Of a DNA stretch of 35,776 nt, positions 22,302-31,074 are shown piece after piece. The stretch's first letter is position 1, and each line of letters starts with the position of its first letter. Both the position numbers and the translations under genes were made by a program. The DNA is taken from NCBI GenBank assembly GCA_002345825.1, contig DDWD01000001.1, forward strand, positions 1 through 35,776, read 5' to 3'. Below the pieces are notes generated by a model. It made no database searches. It was not told the DNA's origin and saw only the letters and a program-made list of their open reading frames with translations. Source of the DNA: Bacteroidales bacterium UBA2295 (lineage in GTDB: Bacteria > Bacteroidota > Bacteroidia > Bacteroidales > Tenuifilaceae).

Positions 22302-24368
22302 ATGGAAGACAATAAAAAAAACACCCAAGAGGGTAAAAAGCAAGAGAATAAGGACCCAAAGTCACCAAATACTCCTAAAGGAGGCAATCAGTTTAACCTT
22401 GGCGGCAAAAAATTCAATGTTTATTGGATCTATATCCTTATAATACTAGGGATAATTGGGCTTAACTTTTTTTACGGAAGCAAGGAGCCTGTTGAAACAA
22501 CCTGGAATGAGGTTCAGTACAAAATGCTCAAGGAGGGTGATATCAACAAGATTGTGGTTATCCGAAACCAAGGGAAAGTAGAAGTTTACCTACAATCGGG
22601 GAGCCTCAGCAAATATTCGGGCAAGCTGGGCGAAAATGCACAGAATGTGAATCCCAACGGGCCACACTTCTTCTTTACGATTGGATCAATCGACACATTC
22701 GAAAGACAGCTTGAAGAAGCACAGGAAGATGTTGCAAACTCCGAGCGAATATCGCCAACCTATGAGGATAGGCACAACTACTTTGGAGAAGCCATAACCT
22801 GGCTACTGCCCATCATCATACTGGTGGGTGTTTGGCTATTCATTTTCCGCAGGATGAGTCAAGGCGGAGGCCCTGGTGGAGGAGCAGGGAATATATTCAG
22901 CGTGGGCAAATCCAAAGCGCAACTATTCGACAAGGAGTCGAATATTAAAATCGACTTTAAGGATGTGGCTGGACTAGAAGAGGCCAAGGTTGAAATAATG
23001 GAGATTGTTGATTTCTTGAAGAGCCCCGGAAAATACACTAATCTGGGAGGAAAAATCCCCAAAGGAGTGTTACTGGTAGGCCCTCCGGGTACAGGTAAAA
23101 CCCTACTGGCCAAAGCCGTTGCTGGTGAGGCCAACGTACCATTCTTCAGCATGTCGGGTTCCGACTTTGTCGAGATGTTCGTGGGCGTGGGTGCTTCTAG
23201 GGTACGCGACCTGTTTAAACAAGCCAAGGAAAAAGCGCCATGTATTGTTTTTATTGATGAGATAGATGCAATTGGTAGGGCAAGGGGTAAGAACGCCAAC
23301 TTCTCGTCGAACGACGAACGGGAGAACACCCTTAACCAGCTGCTTACCGAGATGGATGGTTTTGGCTCTAACCAGGGGGTTATAATACTGGCCGCCACCA
23401 ACCGAGCCGATATTCTTGACCGTGCCCTAATGCGGGCTGGGCGTTTCGACAGGCAGATTCACGTTGAGCTACCCGACTACAAAGAGCGCCAAGAGATATT
23501 TAAGGTACACACCAAACCGTTGAAACTGGAGGAGAACTTCAATATCGACTTTTTGGCCAAGCAAACACCAGGATTCTCGGGTGCCGATATTGCCAATGTT
23601 TGTAACGAAGCCGCGCTTATAGCAGCACGTATGAACAAAAAGGTTGTAGAAAAGCAGGATTTCCTTGATGCCATTGATAGGATTATTGGTGGTTTAGAGA
23701 AGAAGAACAAGATAATTTCGATGGAAGAGAAACGCACCATTGCGTTTCATGAGTCGGGTCATGCTACGGTTAGCTGGCTACTCGAGCATGCCAACCCGCT
23801 GCTTAAGGTTACCATTATTCCTAGAGGTAAAGCCCTTGGTGCTGCGTGGTATTTACCCGAGGAGCGACAGCTCACCACCACCGAGCAGCTGCTCGACGAG
23901 ATGAGCTCAGCGCTGGGAGGCAGAGCAGCCGAGGAGCTAATCTTTGGAAAAATATCGACGGGTGCCCTAAACGATCTAGAAAAGGTAACCAAGCAAGCAT
24001 ACGCCATGGTAGCCTACTTTGGAATGAGCAAAGGGATTAAAAACATAAGTTTTTACGATTCGTCGGGGCAAAACGAATTCTCGTTTGGCAAACCATACAG
24101 CGAAAAAACTGCCGAACTAATCGACAAAGAGGTAAATACAATTATTGAGCAGGCATACTTGCGAGCCAAAGAAACCCTTGAGCAAAACAAGGAGGGACTT
24201 ACAAAACTAGCCGAATTGCTTCTTGAGCGTGAAGTTATCTTCAGCGAGGATCTTGAGAATATTTTTGGTGCACGCAAGTCGCACACTCGCTCCGAGGAAC
24301 TGGTGAAAGACATTGAGGAGGAGGAGAAGAAGAAAGATAGTGTAGATAAAACGCAAAACAAAGCATAA
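22302..24368 (+). CDS. ftsH: ATP-dependent zinc metalloprotease FtsH
   Basis: A 688-aa membrane-bound AAA+ protease that degrades membrane and regulatory proteins. After a charged N-terminus, helices at about 40-60 and 167-188 flank a short periplasmic domain. Walker A GPPGTGKT is at about 260-267, Walker B IVFIDEIDAIG follows, and the second region of homology includes ATNRADILDRALMRAGRFDR. The zinc site HESGH is at 483-487. A Lys/Glu-rich tail closes the protein. It is followed closely by DUF2007, cdsA and psd, a layout that puts membrane proteolysis beside phospholipid synthesis. Confidence 0.98.
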   Translation: MEDNKKNTQEGKKQENKDPKSPNTPKGGNQFNLGGKKFNVYWIYILIILGIIGLNFFYGSKEPVETTWNEVQYKMLKEGDINKIVVIRNQGKVEVYLQSGSLSKYSGKLGENAQNVNPNGPHFFFTIGSIDTFERQLEEAQEDVANSERISPTYEDRHNYFGEAITWLLPIIILVGVWLFIFRRMSQGGGPGGGAGNIFSVGKSKAQLFDKESNIKIDFKDVAGLEEAKVEIMEIVDFLKSPGKYTNLGGKIPKGVLLVGPPGTGKTLLAKAVAGEANVPFFSMSGSDFVEMFVGVGASRVRDLFKQAKEKAPCIVFIDEIDAIGRARGKNANFSSNDERENTLNQLLTEMDGFGSNQGVIILAATNRADILDRALMRAGRFDRQIHVELPDYKERQEIFKVHTKPLKLEENFNIDFLAKQTPGFSGADIANVCNEAALIAARMNKKVVEKQDFLDAIDRIIGGLEKKNKIISMEEKRTIAFHESGHATVSWLLEHANPLLKVTIIPRGKALGAAWYLPEERQLTTTEQLLDEMSSALGGRAAEELIFGKISTGALNDLEKVTKQAYAMVAYFGMSKGIKNISFYDSSGQNEFSFGKPYSEKTAELIDKEVNTIIEQAYLRAKETLEQNKEGLTKLAELLLEREVIFSEDLENIFGARKSHTRSEELVKDIEEEEKKKDSVDKTQNKA

Positions 24369-24388
24369 GCCTAACCAAACCCTAACCT

Positions 24389-24598
24389 ATGGATGACAAG
24401 AATTGGGTTGTAGTATACACCAGCAGATCGCCAATTGAGGCAGAGATAGTGAAACAAATGCTTGAGAGTAATGGCGTTGAAGCAGTTTTGCTAAACCAGC
24501 ATGACTCATCGTACCAAACCTTTGGTTCAGCCCAAGTGTACGTGCCCAAAGAAAGCGAACCAGTTGCCATTAAACTAATAGAAGAAGTTGAACTTTGA
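24389..24598 (+). CDS. DUF2007 domain protein
   Basis: A 69-aa protein with the beta-alpha-beta pattern of DUF2007 (a small ferredoxin-like or ACT-like fold proposed for signal transduction). It opens WVVVYTSRSPIEAEIVKQML, then ESNGVEAVLLN, and ends AQVYVPKESEPVAIKLIEE. It is 20 bp after ftsH, and its stop TGA overlaps the TTG start of cdsA. Function is not established. Confidence 0.88.
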   Translation: MDDKNWVVVYTSRSPIEAEIVKQMLESNGVEAVLLNQHDSSYQTFGSAQVYVPKESEPVAIKLIEEVEL

Positions 24599-25422
24599 GC
24601 TCATTCCTTAAAAGAACAATAAGCGGAGCCCTATTTATCGTCCTAATAATTGGGGGGATAATACTGGGGCGCTACAGTTTTTTCTTGGTATTCCTTGTGC
24701 TGATGGAACTCACAATGCTTGAGTTTTATAAAATAACTTTTAAGGCCAGGGTTAAGCCACAATACATATACGGAATGGTTTTAGGTGGAATAGTTTTTAT
24801 CATCAACCATTTGTTTGCCATAGGAATTCTTGGGCATTACATCTTTCTTGGCATAATTCCCCTAATACTAAGCATCTTTCTAATTGAGCTATACAGAAAC
24901 CACCAAAAGCCAATACACAACATTGCCTTCACACTGCTGGGTATTATTTATGTGGCTCTACCCTTTTCGTTGCTCAACTACTTCGCCCTTAGCTACACCT
25001 CCTATCACATTGGTTATAAAACCCATATTTTATTGGGTTACTTTATTATGCTTTGGGCAAACGATTCGGGAGCCTATGTTGTGGGCCTTAGCATTGGAAA
25101 GAACAGGCTGTTCCCACGCATATCACCAAAAAAATCGTGGGAAGGATTAGTTGGGGGGCTGTTTTTTACAGTGCTTGCTTCGTGGATACTTTCGCTTACA
25201 TTTATTGAGCTATCTTTCTTCCACTGGGCTGTAATTGGCCTAATCACAGCATCAACGGGAATATTTGGCGATTTGGTAGAGTCGATGTTCAAGCGTAGCG
25301 TGGGAGTTAAGGATTCGGGAAAGATTATGCCAGGACATGGGGGCTTGCTCGACAGGTTCGATTGTGTTCTTATCTCAGCGCCCATTGTATTTGTTTATCT
25401 GGAGATTATGATGTTAATATAG
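24595..25422 (+). CDS. cdsA: Phosphatidate cytidylyltransferase
   Basis: A 275-aa integral membrane enzyme making CDP-diacylglycerol from phosphatidic acid and CTP, the precursor for all major phospholipids. About seven helices are visible. The C-terminal CdsA signature S-x-F-K-R-x4-K-D-S-G...P-G-H-G-G-x-x-D-R-x-D is complete at about 225-252 (MFKRSVGVKDSGK, then MPGHGGLLDRFD). The start is TTG 24595, in TTGA shared with the DUF2007 stop; the first ATG is more than 30 codons on and would remove the first helix. Translational coupling is likely. Confidence 0.95.
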   Translation: MSSFLKRTISGALFIVLIIGGIILGRYSFFLVFLVLMELTMLEFYKITFKARVKPQYIYGMVLGGIVFIINHLFAIGILGHYIFLGIIPLILSIFLIELYRNHQKPIHNIAFTLLGIIYVALPFSLLNYFALSYTSYHIGYKTHILLGYFIMLWANDSGAYVVGLSIGKNRLFPRISPKKSWEGLVGGLFFTVLASWILSLTFIELSFFHWAVIGLITASTGIFGDLVESMFKRSVGVKDSGKIMPGHGGLLDRFDCVLISAPIVFVYLEIMMLI

Positions 25423-25477
25423 CTAGGAAACATATTCAAACCATTCCGTTTATTCATTCATTTCAAAAATATTATCG

Positions 25478-26131
25478 ATGCGCATTCACAGGGAAGGATT
25501 TAAAATTTTGACTGTTGCTTTTGTAATACTAGTAGGCATTTGCGCCCTTGTTTGGCTTTTTGCAGGAACCACTGGTTTGTACATAGCCACTGGCATATCG
25601 CTGGCTTTCTTTATTTTTATTCTACGTTTTTTTAGAGTCCCCACACGAGATGTAGTTACTGACCCCAAAAAGGTTTTCTCGCCATGCGATGGAAAAGTAG
25701 TGGTAATTGAAGAGGTTGAAGAGACCGAATTCCTGAAAACCAAATGCCTGCAGATATCCATATTCATGTCGGTATGGAATGTGCACATCAACTGGAATCC
25801 CATTGGAGGTAAAGTGCTTTACCAGAAATATCATCCCGGGAAATTCCTTGTGGCTTGGGAGCCAAAATCTTCGACGTTGAACGAACGCACCACCATTGCC
25901 ATTGAGCGCCCCGACGGGGTTAAGGTTTTATTTAGACAAATAGCAGGATTTTTGGCTCGCAGAATTGTATGCTATACCAAAGCCAACGACACGGCGATCC
26001 AAAATCAGGAGATGGGATTTATCAAATTTGGCTCAAGGGTTGATGTATTTATCCCTCTTAATTCAGCAGTTAAGGTGGAATTAAACCAAAAAGTTGTGGG
26101 TACTCAAACCGTGCTTGCAGTTATCCCATAG
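25478..26131 (+). CDS. psd: Phosphatidylserine decarboxylase (short, archaeal-type)
   Basis: A 217-aa pro-enzyme that self-cleaves at Gly185-Ser186 in FIKFGSRVDVF to form a pyruvoyl cofactor, then decarboxylates phosphatidylserine to phosphatidylethanolamine. Two N-terminal membrane helices (about 9-29 and 33-50) anchor it. The SPCDGKV motif is at 68-74, and FMSVWNVHINW holds the conserved His103. This short form lacks the longer N-terminal part of E. coli Psd. It is 55 bp after cdsA, so the last and first steps of phosphatidylethanolamine synthesis sit together; phosphatidylserine synthase is not in the window. Confidence 0.93.
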   Translation: MRIHREGFKILTVAFVILVGICALVWLFAGTTGLYIATGISLAFFIFILRFFRVPTRDVVTDPKKVFSPCDGKVVVIEEVEETEFLKTKCLQISIFMSVWNVHINWNPIGGKVLYQKYHPGKFLVAWEPKSSTLNERTTIAIERPDGVKVLFRQIAGFLARRIVCYTKANDTAIQNQEMGFIKFGSRVDVFIPLNSAVKVELNQKVVGTQTVLAVIP

Positions 26132-26132
26132 G

Positions 26133-26642
26133 TTACTTTTTACTCCCGGTAAAAGTATACTTTTCTAGATGTCCCTTTTTATCGAAGTAAAAGTTAAAGG
26201 TGCGGTCAATCTGCTTGTGCTCTAGCACAACTGTATCCTGTTGGGTTCTAATCAAATCGGTGAAGGCCCGATAAAAATCATCGCGAAGCATTCCTGCTTT
26301 TATCCCATTGGCCAGCTCAACCTCGGAGTTGCGCACAATACCCCCCAGCATAAACTCCTGATTGAATCGAGTTTTGTATATGCTGATTTTTGAGTCTTTA
26401 TAGGTGTAGTTGTAGATTGTATCGGGTACTTGATGCTCTCGAGGACTTCGCTTAATCAATTTCTGCACCTTGGTGCGCTCGGGCATATTGTCTTTAAACT
26501 GTCCAATGGCCTCGCCGTGAACAAAAGGCTTCGCCATGAAGCTATTCACATCCATAGGCTTAATATCCACAGCAACCGGGGTTTTAAGAACCGCACAAGC
26601 GCTAAAACCCAAACCAATTAGTATCAGGGCAATTTTTTTCAT
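26133..26642 (-). CDS. Putative lipoprotein, function unknown
   Basis: A 169-aa protein with a typical export signal MKKIALILIGLGFSAC, where Cys16 is a plausible lipidation site (FSAC). The mature part is hydrophilic with a beta-rich C-terminus (FNFYFDKKGHLEKYTFTGSKK), a pattern seen in small Bacteroidota envelope lipoproteins. I recognise no family. It is convergent with psd with a 1-bp gap between stop codons. Upstream there is room for a promoter, but no exact TAnnTTTG is seen on this strand. Confidence 0.78.
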   Translation of the reverse strand: MKKIALILIGLGFSACAVLKTPVAVDIKPMDVNSFMAKPFVHGEAIGQFKDNMPERTKVQKLIKRSPREHQVPDTIYNYTYKDSKISIYKTRFNQEFMLGGIVRNSEVELANGIKAGMLRDDFYRAFTDLIRTQQDTVVLEHKQIDRTFNFYFDKKGHLEKYTFTGSKK

Positions 26643-26749
26643 CTTGCATCAGATTAACAAAGCAATGTTACAAAAAATATTCCACCGCCAATGCTTTGAA
26701 TGCGATAATTATGGAACCACCCCCTATGGCTAAAGAATAGAATATTGGT

Positions 26750-26757
26750 TATATTTG
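26750..26757 (+). promoter_or_regulatory. -7 promoter element of the GT-C-like gene
   Basis: TATATTTG, an exact TAnnTTTG, 22 bases before the ATG. No TTTG at the -33 distance. Confidence 0.55.
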
Positions 26758-26779
26758 AAGCATTCGAAAATATATACCG

Positions 26780-28318
26780 ATGGATAATAAAAGGATTTTT
26801 GGATTTGGAAGCAGCTATATTCTCTACGCCCTAATTCTTTTCTTCATCTATCTTTTCCTGCCTACCAAGCAAAGCACAATTGATGGTTACGGATACGCCA
26901 ACTACATTCGGGATGCTGAGTCGCTTTTCCTTTCGCATCATCTGCTCTACAATTTCATCGGTTACCTATGGGTGAGTTTTCTTAAACTAGTTGGCATTAG
27001 CAATACGCTGGGAGCACTAAAAGCTATGAACGCCATATTCGCAGCGCTCTCGCTTTTAACTCTAGGCAAAATATTCAAAAAGCTAGGATATAGCGATAGC
27101 AAAACCTCGGTTTGGGTACTATTTACTGGTAGTTCGTGGGGTGTTATGCGGTTTGCTACCGAGAACGAAACCTATATTATACCCATATTCCTCTCGCTAC
27201 TAGCAAGTCATTTTTACCTTTTGCATTGCAAACAGAAAAGCTCAACTCGAATTTTGCTAGCAGGATTCTTTGCTGCCTTCGCATGTCTTGTTCATCAAAT
27301 TCATTTCTTCTGGTGGCTTGCAATCATTTTGGCACTTTTTATTAAGCGTGACTACCGAGGTGCATTGAAATACGCCATACCCGCTTTGCTGGTTCCCATT
27401 GTTTACAGCCTTGTGCTGCGGCTTTACTATAACATTGAACTCTCACTAGAATCTCTGCTAGAGTTTGCGCTTAGAGATTTTTACTCTGGCTCAGCTACCG
27501 TTGGTTTCGGATTGAAATATATCGTCCTCTCGGGCATAAGTTTTTTCAGAGCATTCCTTCAGGTTCATGGCTACTTGGGTAACCTTATGGAGATTTCACA
27601 TTGGTACATACTGGGAGTATTAGGATTTATAGTATTAATATCCATTGGGCTATACAACATAAAAGAGATGTCGGCTTCATTCAAAGAGATTTTATCGCCT
27701 ATAACATTAGCCTTCTTGATAGCTTTTGGTCTTCACCTACTTTTCGCAGTCATGTCGCACGGCAATTCCGAGTTTATGGTTATGCTGCCTTTTTTAGTTG
27801 CCATTATACTATCAAAGATTCTATCCAATGAGATACGATTAGTTGGTTATATCGCCCTAGCGATGTTTGTGTGGAATATTTCGTTTGGACTAATTCCGCT
27901 TAGCAGGCACAGTATCGATGGTAATGGAATGGTTGCCATCGCCGTTGAGAAGTCGAACTCAACACAAACCCTTTTTGTAGTATTCAGTAAGCCAAGCATC
28001 GATAATCAAGTTCGTTATTACAATGGCAACTACCCTACCAATACAATATCGGCAACTCAAACTAAGGATACGGGGGATGTAGTTGAAGCCATTTATATAG
28101 CACTTAGCAATGGGCAAACCGTTTACACCGATTGCATCGACAGGCCCAAAACGATTTCAAGAGAGAGCCTAACTATGGTAAGCAATCTGCAAGTTTTCAG
28201 TGGCTTTCATCAGCAAAAAGTCGATTCTATAAAAACGCTTACAGGAAAATACTATCTGGTTAAACTAATGCCTATCACAGATATTCAAACAAAGGATAGA
28301 AACCAATCGAGAAGATAA
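26780..28318 (+). CDS. Polytopic membrane protein, GT-C glycosyltransferase-like
   Basis: A 512-aa protein with about ten membrane helices in the first 370 residues and a soluble C-terminal domain (about 385-512). The first extracytoplasmic loop contains DGYGYANYIRDAE; acidic residues there are where GT-C (PMT/ArnT-like) enzymes place their catalytic Asp. The ATENETYIIPIFLSLLASHFYL segment is similar to dolichyl-phosphate-mannose-type transferases. It could transfer a sugar from a polyprenyl phosphate, but donor and acceptor are unknown. It is 27 bp upstream of dmsA, and whether they share a transcript is uncertain. Family call is tentative. Confidence 0.68.
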   Translation: MDNKRIFGFGSSYILYALILFFIYLFLPTKQSTIDGYGYANYIRDAESLFLSHHLLYNFIGYLWVSFLKLVGISNTLGALKAMNAIFAALSLLTLGKIFKKLGYSDSKTSVWVLFTGSSWGVMRFATENETYIIPIFLSLLASHFYLLHCKQKSSTRILLAGFFAAFACLVHQIHFFWWLAIILALFIKRDYRGALKYAIPALLVPIVYSLVLRLYYNIELSLESLLEFALRDFYSGSATVGFGLKYIVLSGISFFRAFLQVHGYLGNLMEISHWYILGVLGFIVLISIGLYNIKEMSASFKEILSPITLAFLIAFGLHLLFAVMSHGNSEFMVMLPFLVAIILSKILSNEIRLVGYIALAMFVWNISFGLIPLSRHSIDGNGMVAIAVEKSNSTQTLFVVFSKPSIDNQVRYYNGNYPTNTISATQTKDTGDVVEAIYIALSNGQTVYTDCIDRPKTISRESLTMVSNLQVFSGFHQQKVDSIKTLTGKYYLVKLMPITDIQTKDRNQSRR

Positions 28319-28345
28319 ACAACACAAAAAATATATTTTAACCCC

Positions 28346-30730
28346 ATGGGTAAACAGAAGAAAACCGAAGCAATAACAAATAAACCTGAAGATGTGCCAA
28401 CAGGTATGGATAGACGCGAATTTATTAAGCTAAGCGTACTGCTGGGCGGTGGAGTGTTCCTGTCGGGTGGCCTACTGGGCTGCATTGGCAACCTCTCCGA
28501 TGGCAGTGCAGAGATTATCGAGAAGAACGGCGATACCATGATTATTAGAGCCGGATGCCCTGGGCATAACTGCGGTGGCCGTTGTATTCTGAAGTTTCAC
28601 GTAAAGGATGGTATTGTGACCCGCATTGAAACCGACGACCGCCCTGGCGATACGCTTGAAGATCCTCAGCTAAGGGCTTGCATTCGTGGCCGAACGTACC
28701 GCCGTAGACAGTATCATCCCGACCGACTAAAATATCCTATGAAAAGAGTTGGCGAGCGGGGCTCGGGAGAATTTGAAAGGATATCGTGGGAAGAAGCCCT
28801 TGACATTCTGGCATCGGAGATTAAGCGGGTTAAGGAGAAATACGGCAACTCCGCAATACTTGTACCCTATGGAACAGGCAGCTACAATCAGATAAATGGT
28901 AGGCAAACCGCAGCCCGGCTTATCAACCTACTGGGCGGATCGCTAGGCTTTTACAACAGCTACAGCTGGGCGTGTATTTCAAAGGCCACTCCATATGTGT
29001 ATGGCACATCGGTAACTGGGAACCAGCGACAGGATTGGGTTAATAGTAAGTTCATTATAATGTGGGGGTGGAACCCAGCCGAGATGCGCGATGGTACCAA
29101 CAGCGAATTTTTCATCAAAAAGGCACGGGAACGGGGTGCTAGGGTTGTGTGTATCGATCCGCGTATGAGTATGAGCGCCGTGGCGCTGGCCGATGAGTGG
29201 ATCCCCATTCGCCCCGGTACCGACGTGGCTATGATGAGCGCAATGGCCTATACCATTATCACCGAAAATCTTCACGATAAAGATTTTATAAAACGCTGCT
29301 GTGTAGGTTTCGATAAAACCCAGATGCCCAAGGGTTGCGAAAACGAGGAGAACTACTCCGATTACATACTAGGAACACACGATGGAATACCCAAAACGCC
29401 CGAGTGGGCCGAGAAGATTTGCAGCGTTTCGGCCGAAACCATAAGGCGCATTGCCCGCGAGTACGCCACCAGTAAACCATCGGTGCTTTACCAAGGATAC
29501 GGTATGCAGCGCAGGGCATACGGCGAGCAGGTAGTTATTGCTGGTTGCTGTCTGCCAGCCATTACTGGCAATGTGGGTATTCCCGGCGGTTGGGCAGGTG
29601 GTATAGCCCTGCAGGCCGATGATGGTGGGCCATTCTGGAACGTTTTTCCAACGGGCAGAAATCCGGTAAAGGCAACCATACCTGTTTTCCTTTGGACTGA
29701 GGCCATTCTGCGTGGCAAGGAAATGGGATTTGAAGATGGCGTCCGTGGTGTTGAGAAGTTGGATAGCAACCTTAAGCTTATCTGGTGTGTTGCCTCTAAT
29801 ATCCTTATAAATCAGCATGCCGATACCAACCGCTCGGCTAAAATATTGAAAGATGAGAGTTTGGTCGAATTTATTGCGGTACAGGATCAGTTCATGACCC
29901 CATCGGCCAAGTATGCCGATTTGGTGCTTCCGGTATGCACCCAAATGGAAACCTGGGGTTTACAAGATGGTTGGAAGTACGGCGATGAGGTGATAATTAT
30001 GCCCCAGCTGGCCAAGCCACCACACAAGACCAAAAGCGACTACCAAATTTGCGCTGAGTTGGCAGAACGTTTTGGGGTAAGGGAAGAGTTTACCCAGAAT
30101 CGCAGCGAGCGGGAATGGATTGAGTGGGCTGTGGAGCGATACAGAAACACCCGCTTCCCTAACATTCCCAGTTTGGATAAGATGGAAAAGGATAACTGGG
30201 GCGGATACACCAAGGCGGTTGATAAACCAGCCATAGCATTCAGGGAGTTTAGGGCAAATCCAGAGAAGAATCCGTTGCGAACACCCAGCGGAAAAATTGA
30301 ACTCTTTTCAAAAACCCTTCTCGACATAGGTAAGCCCGATACCATACCTGCCGTACCCAAGTACATTCAGGAATGGGAAAGCCCATTTGGTGAGGAGGCC
30401 AAAAGGTTCCCGCTGCAAGCGGTTGGACATCATTATATGGCACGAGTGCACTCAACCCACGATGGGGTTGACTGGCTTGAGGAGGCTTTCCCTCAGCGAG
30501 TTTTTATAAACCCAATTGATGCAAAAAAACGTGGCATAAGCGATGGCGATGAGATATTGATATACAACGACAGGGGCAAAATTGCTATGCCGTGTCGCAT
30601 TACACCCAAGATTATGCCCGGCGTAATTGACATTCCGCAGGGCGCCTGGTGGAAACCCGATAAGAACGGGATTGACCGAAGAGGTAATGTAAACGTGCTA
30701 ACCTCGCACCGCTGGACTCCCCTTGCCTAA
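28346..30730 (+). CDS. dmsA: DMSO-reductase-type molybdopterin oxidoreductase, catalytic subunit
   Basis: A 794-aa member of the complex iron-sulfur molybdoenzyme family, most like DmsA, which reduces DMSO and related N- or S-oxides in anaerobic respiration. DRREFIK (22-28) plus a hydrophobic stretch is a Tat signal. It ends LLGC (Cys46), so the mature protein may be lipidated. The N-terminal [4Fe-4S] ligands are C71, C76, C80 and C112 (C-x4-C-x3-C-x31-C). The SYSWACISKATPYVYG segment (about 209-224) aligns with the DmsA region carrying the molybdenum-ligand Ser. The molybdopterin-binding C-terminal domain is complete. The start is ATG 28346; ATG 28406 would shorten the N-terminus by 20 residues. 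The substrate could also be another oxyanion. Confidence 0.9.
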   Translation: MGKQKKTEAITNKPEDVPTGMDRREFIKLSVLLGGGVFLSGGLLGCIGNLSDGSAEIIEKNGDTMIIRAGCPGHNCGGRCILKFHVKDGIVTRIETDDRPGDTLEDPQLRACIRGRTYRRRQYHPDRLKYPMKRVGERGSGEFERISWEEALDILASEIKRVKEKYGNSAILVPYGTGSYNQINGRQTAARLINLLGGSLGFYNSYSWACISKATPYVYGTSVTGNQRQDWVNSKFIIMWGWNPAEMRDGTNSEFFIKKARERGARVVCIDPRMSMSAVALADEWIPIRPGTDVAMMSAMAYTIITENLHDKDFIKRCCVGFDKTQMPKGCENEENYSDYILGTHDGIPKTPEWAEKICSVSAETIRRIAREYATSKPSVLYQGYGMQRRAYGEQVVIAGCCLPAITGNVGIPGGWAGGIALQADDGGPFWNVFPTGRNPVKATIPVFLWTEAILRGKEMGFEDGVRGVEKLDSNLKLIWCVASNILINQHADTNRSAKILKDESLVEFIAVQDQFMTPSAKYADLVLPVCTQMETWGLQDGWKYGDEVIIMPQLAKPPHKTKSDYQICAELAERFGVREEFTQNRSEREWIEWAVERYRNTRFPNIPSLDKMEKDNWGGYTKAVDKPAIAFREFRANPEKNPLRTPSGKIELFSKTLLDIGKPDTIPAVPKYIQEWESPFGEEAKRFPLQAVGHHYMARVHSTHDGVDWLEEAFPQRVFINPIDAKKRGISDGDEILIYNDRGKIAMPCRITPKIMPGVIDIPQGAWWKPDKNGIDRRGNVNVLTSHRWTPLA

Positions 30731-30791
30731 GGCAATGCGCAGCACACCATTATGGTGGAGGTTGAGAGGGCTTAAGGGTAATTAAAAATTA

Positions 30792-30824
30792 GGCCTGTCT
30801 GCCGACATAGGCAGGCTAAAGCCA
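30792..30824 (+). repeat. 33-bp inverted repeat, left copy
   Basis: It begins GGCCTGTCTGCCGACATAGG and ends GGCTAAAGCCA. It is the exact reverse complement of 31022-31054 and contains an inner CTGCC/GGCAG hairpin. The two copies bracket the first REP pair. Confidence 0.9.
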
Positions 30825-30845
30825 TTATTACTGGTTTTTCATAAC

Positions 30846-30999
30846 CCACGGGCTGAAGCCCGTGGTAATTAACTGATAATATTTATATAGGCTACTAGTA
30901 ATAAGTAATCTATACCTGTTTACAATAGGGATAAAGCTATAACTCTGAAAAACAAATAGGTTAAACGCATTTTCAATTACCACGGGCTTCAGCCCGTGG
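30846..30999. repeat. REP pair 1 (REPIN-like)
   Basis: Two 20-bp palindromes face each other: CCACGGGCTGAAGCCCGTGG at 30846-30865 and its reverse complement at 30980-30999. Each folds into a 9-bp stem with a 2-base loop. Both are bordered on the inner side by TAATT/AATTA, so the whole unit is an inverted repeat with a spacer of 114 bp. Confidence 0.88.
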
Positions 31000-31021
31000 T
31001 ATTAAAAAAACAATCAACGAT

Positions 31022-31054
31022 TGGCTTTAGCCTGCCTATGTCGGCAGACAGGCC
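31022..31054 (-). repeat. 33-bp inverted repeat, right copy
   Basis: Perfect inverted copy of 30792-30824, lying 20 bp before the transposase ATG. Confidence 0.9.
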
Positions 31055-31074
31055 AAACTAAAAAAATTAAGAAT

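Larger units (their letters stand above)
30731..31074. other. Repeat-filled gap between dmsA and the transposase
   Basis: No coding potential is seen. The stretch holds the first 33-bp inverted repeat copy (30792-30824), a REP palindrome (30846-30865), an AT-rich spacer, an inverted REP palindrome (30980-30999) and the second 33-bp copy (31022-31054). The repeats carry nearly all the GC content here. Confidence 0.85.

Noticed and set aside
30846..30865. Intrinsic terminator of dmsA
   Set aside because: The stem has no T-run after it and the same palindrome recurs three more times, so it is a REP element, though it may still affect mRNA ends.
31021..31074. 18-codon N-terminal extension of the transposase from TTG
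   Set aside because: The extension is the translated 33-bp repeat; the family start MPYIK at 31075 fits.
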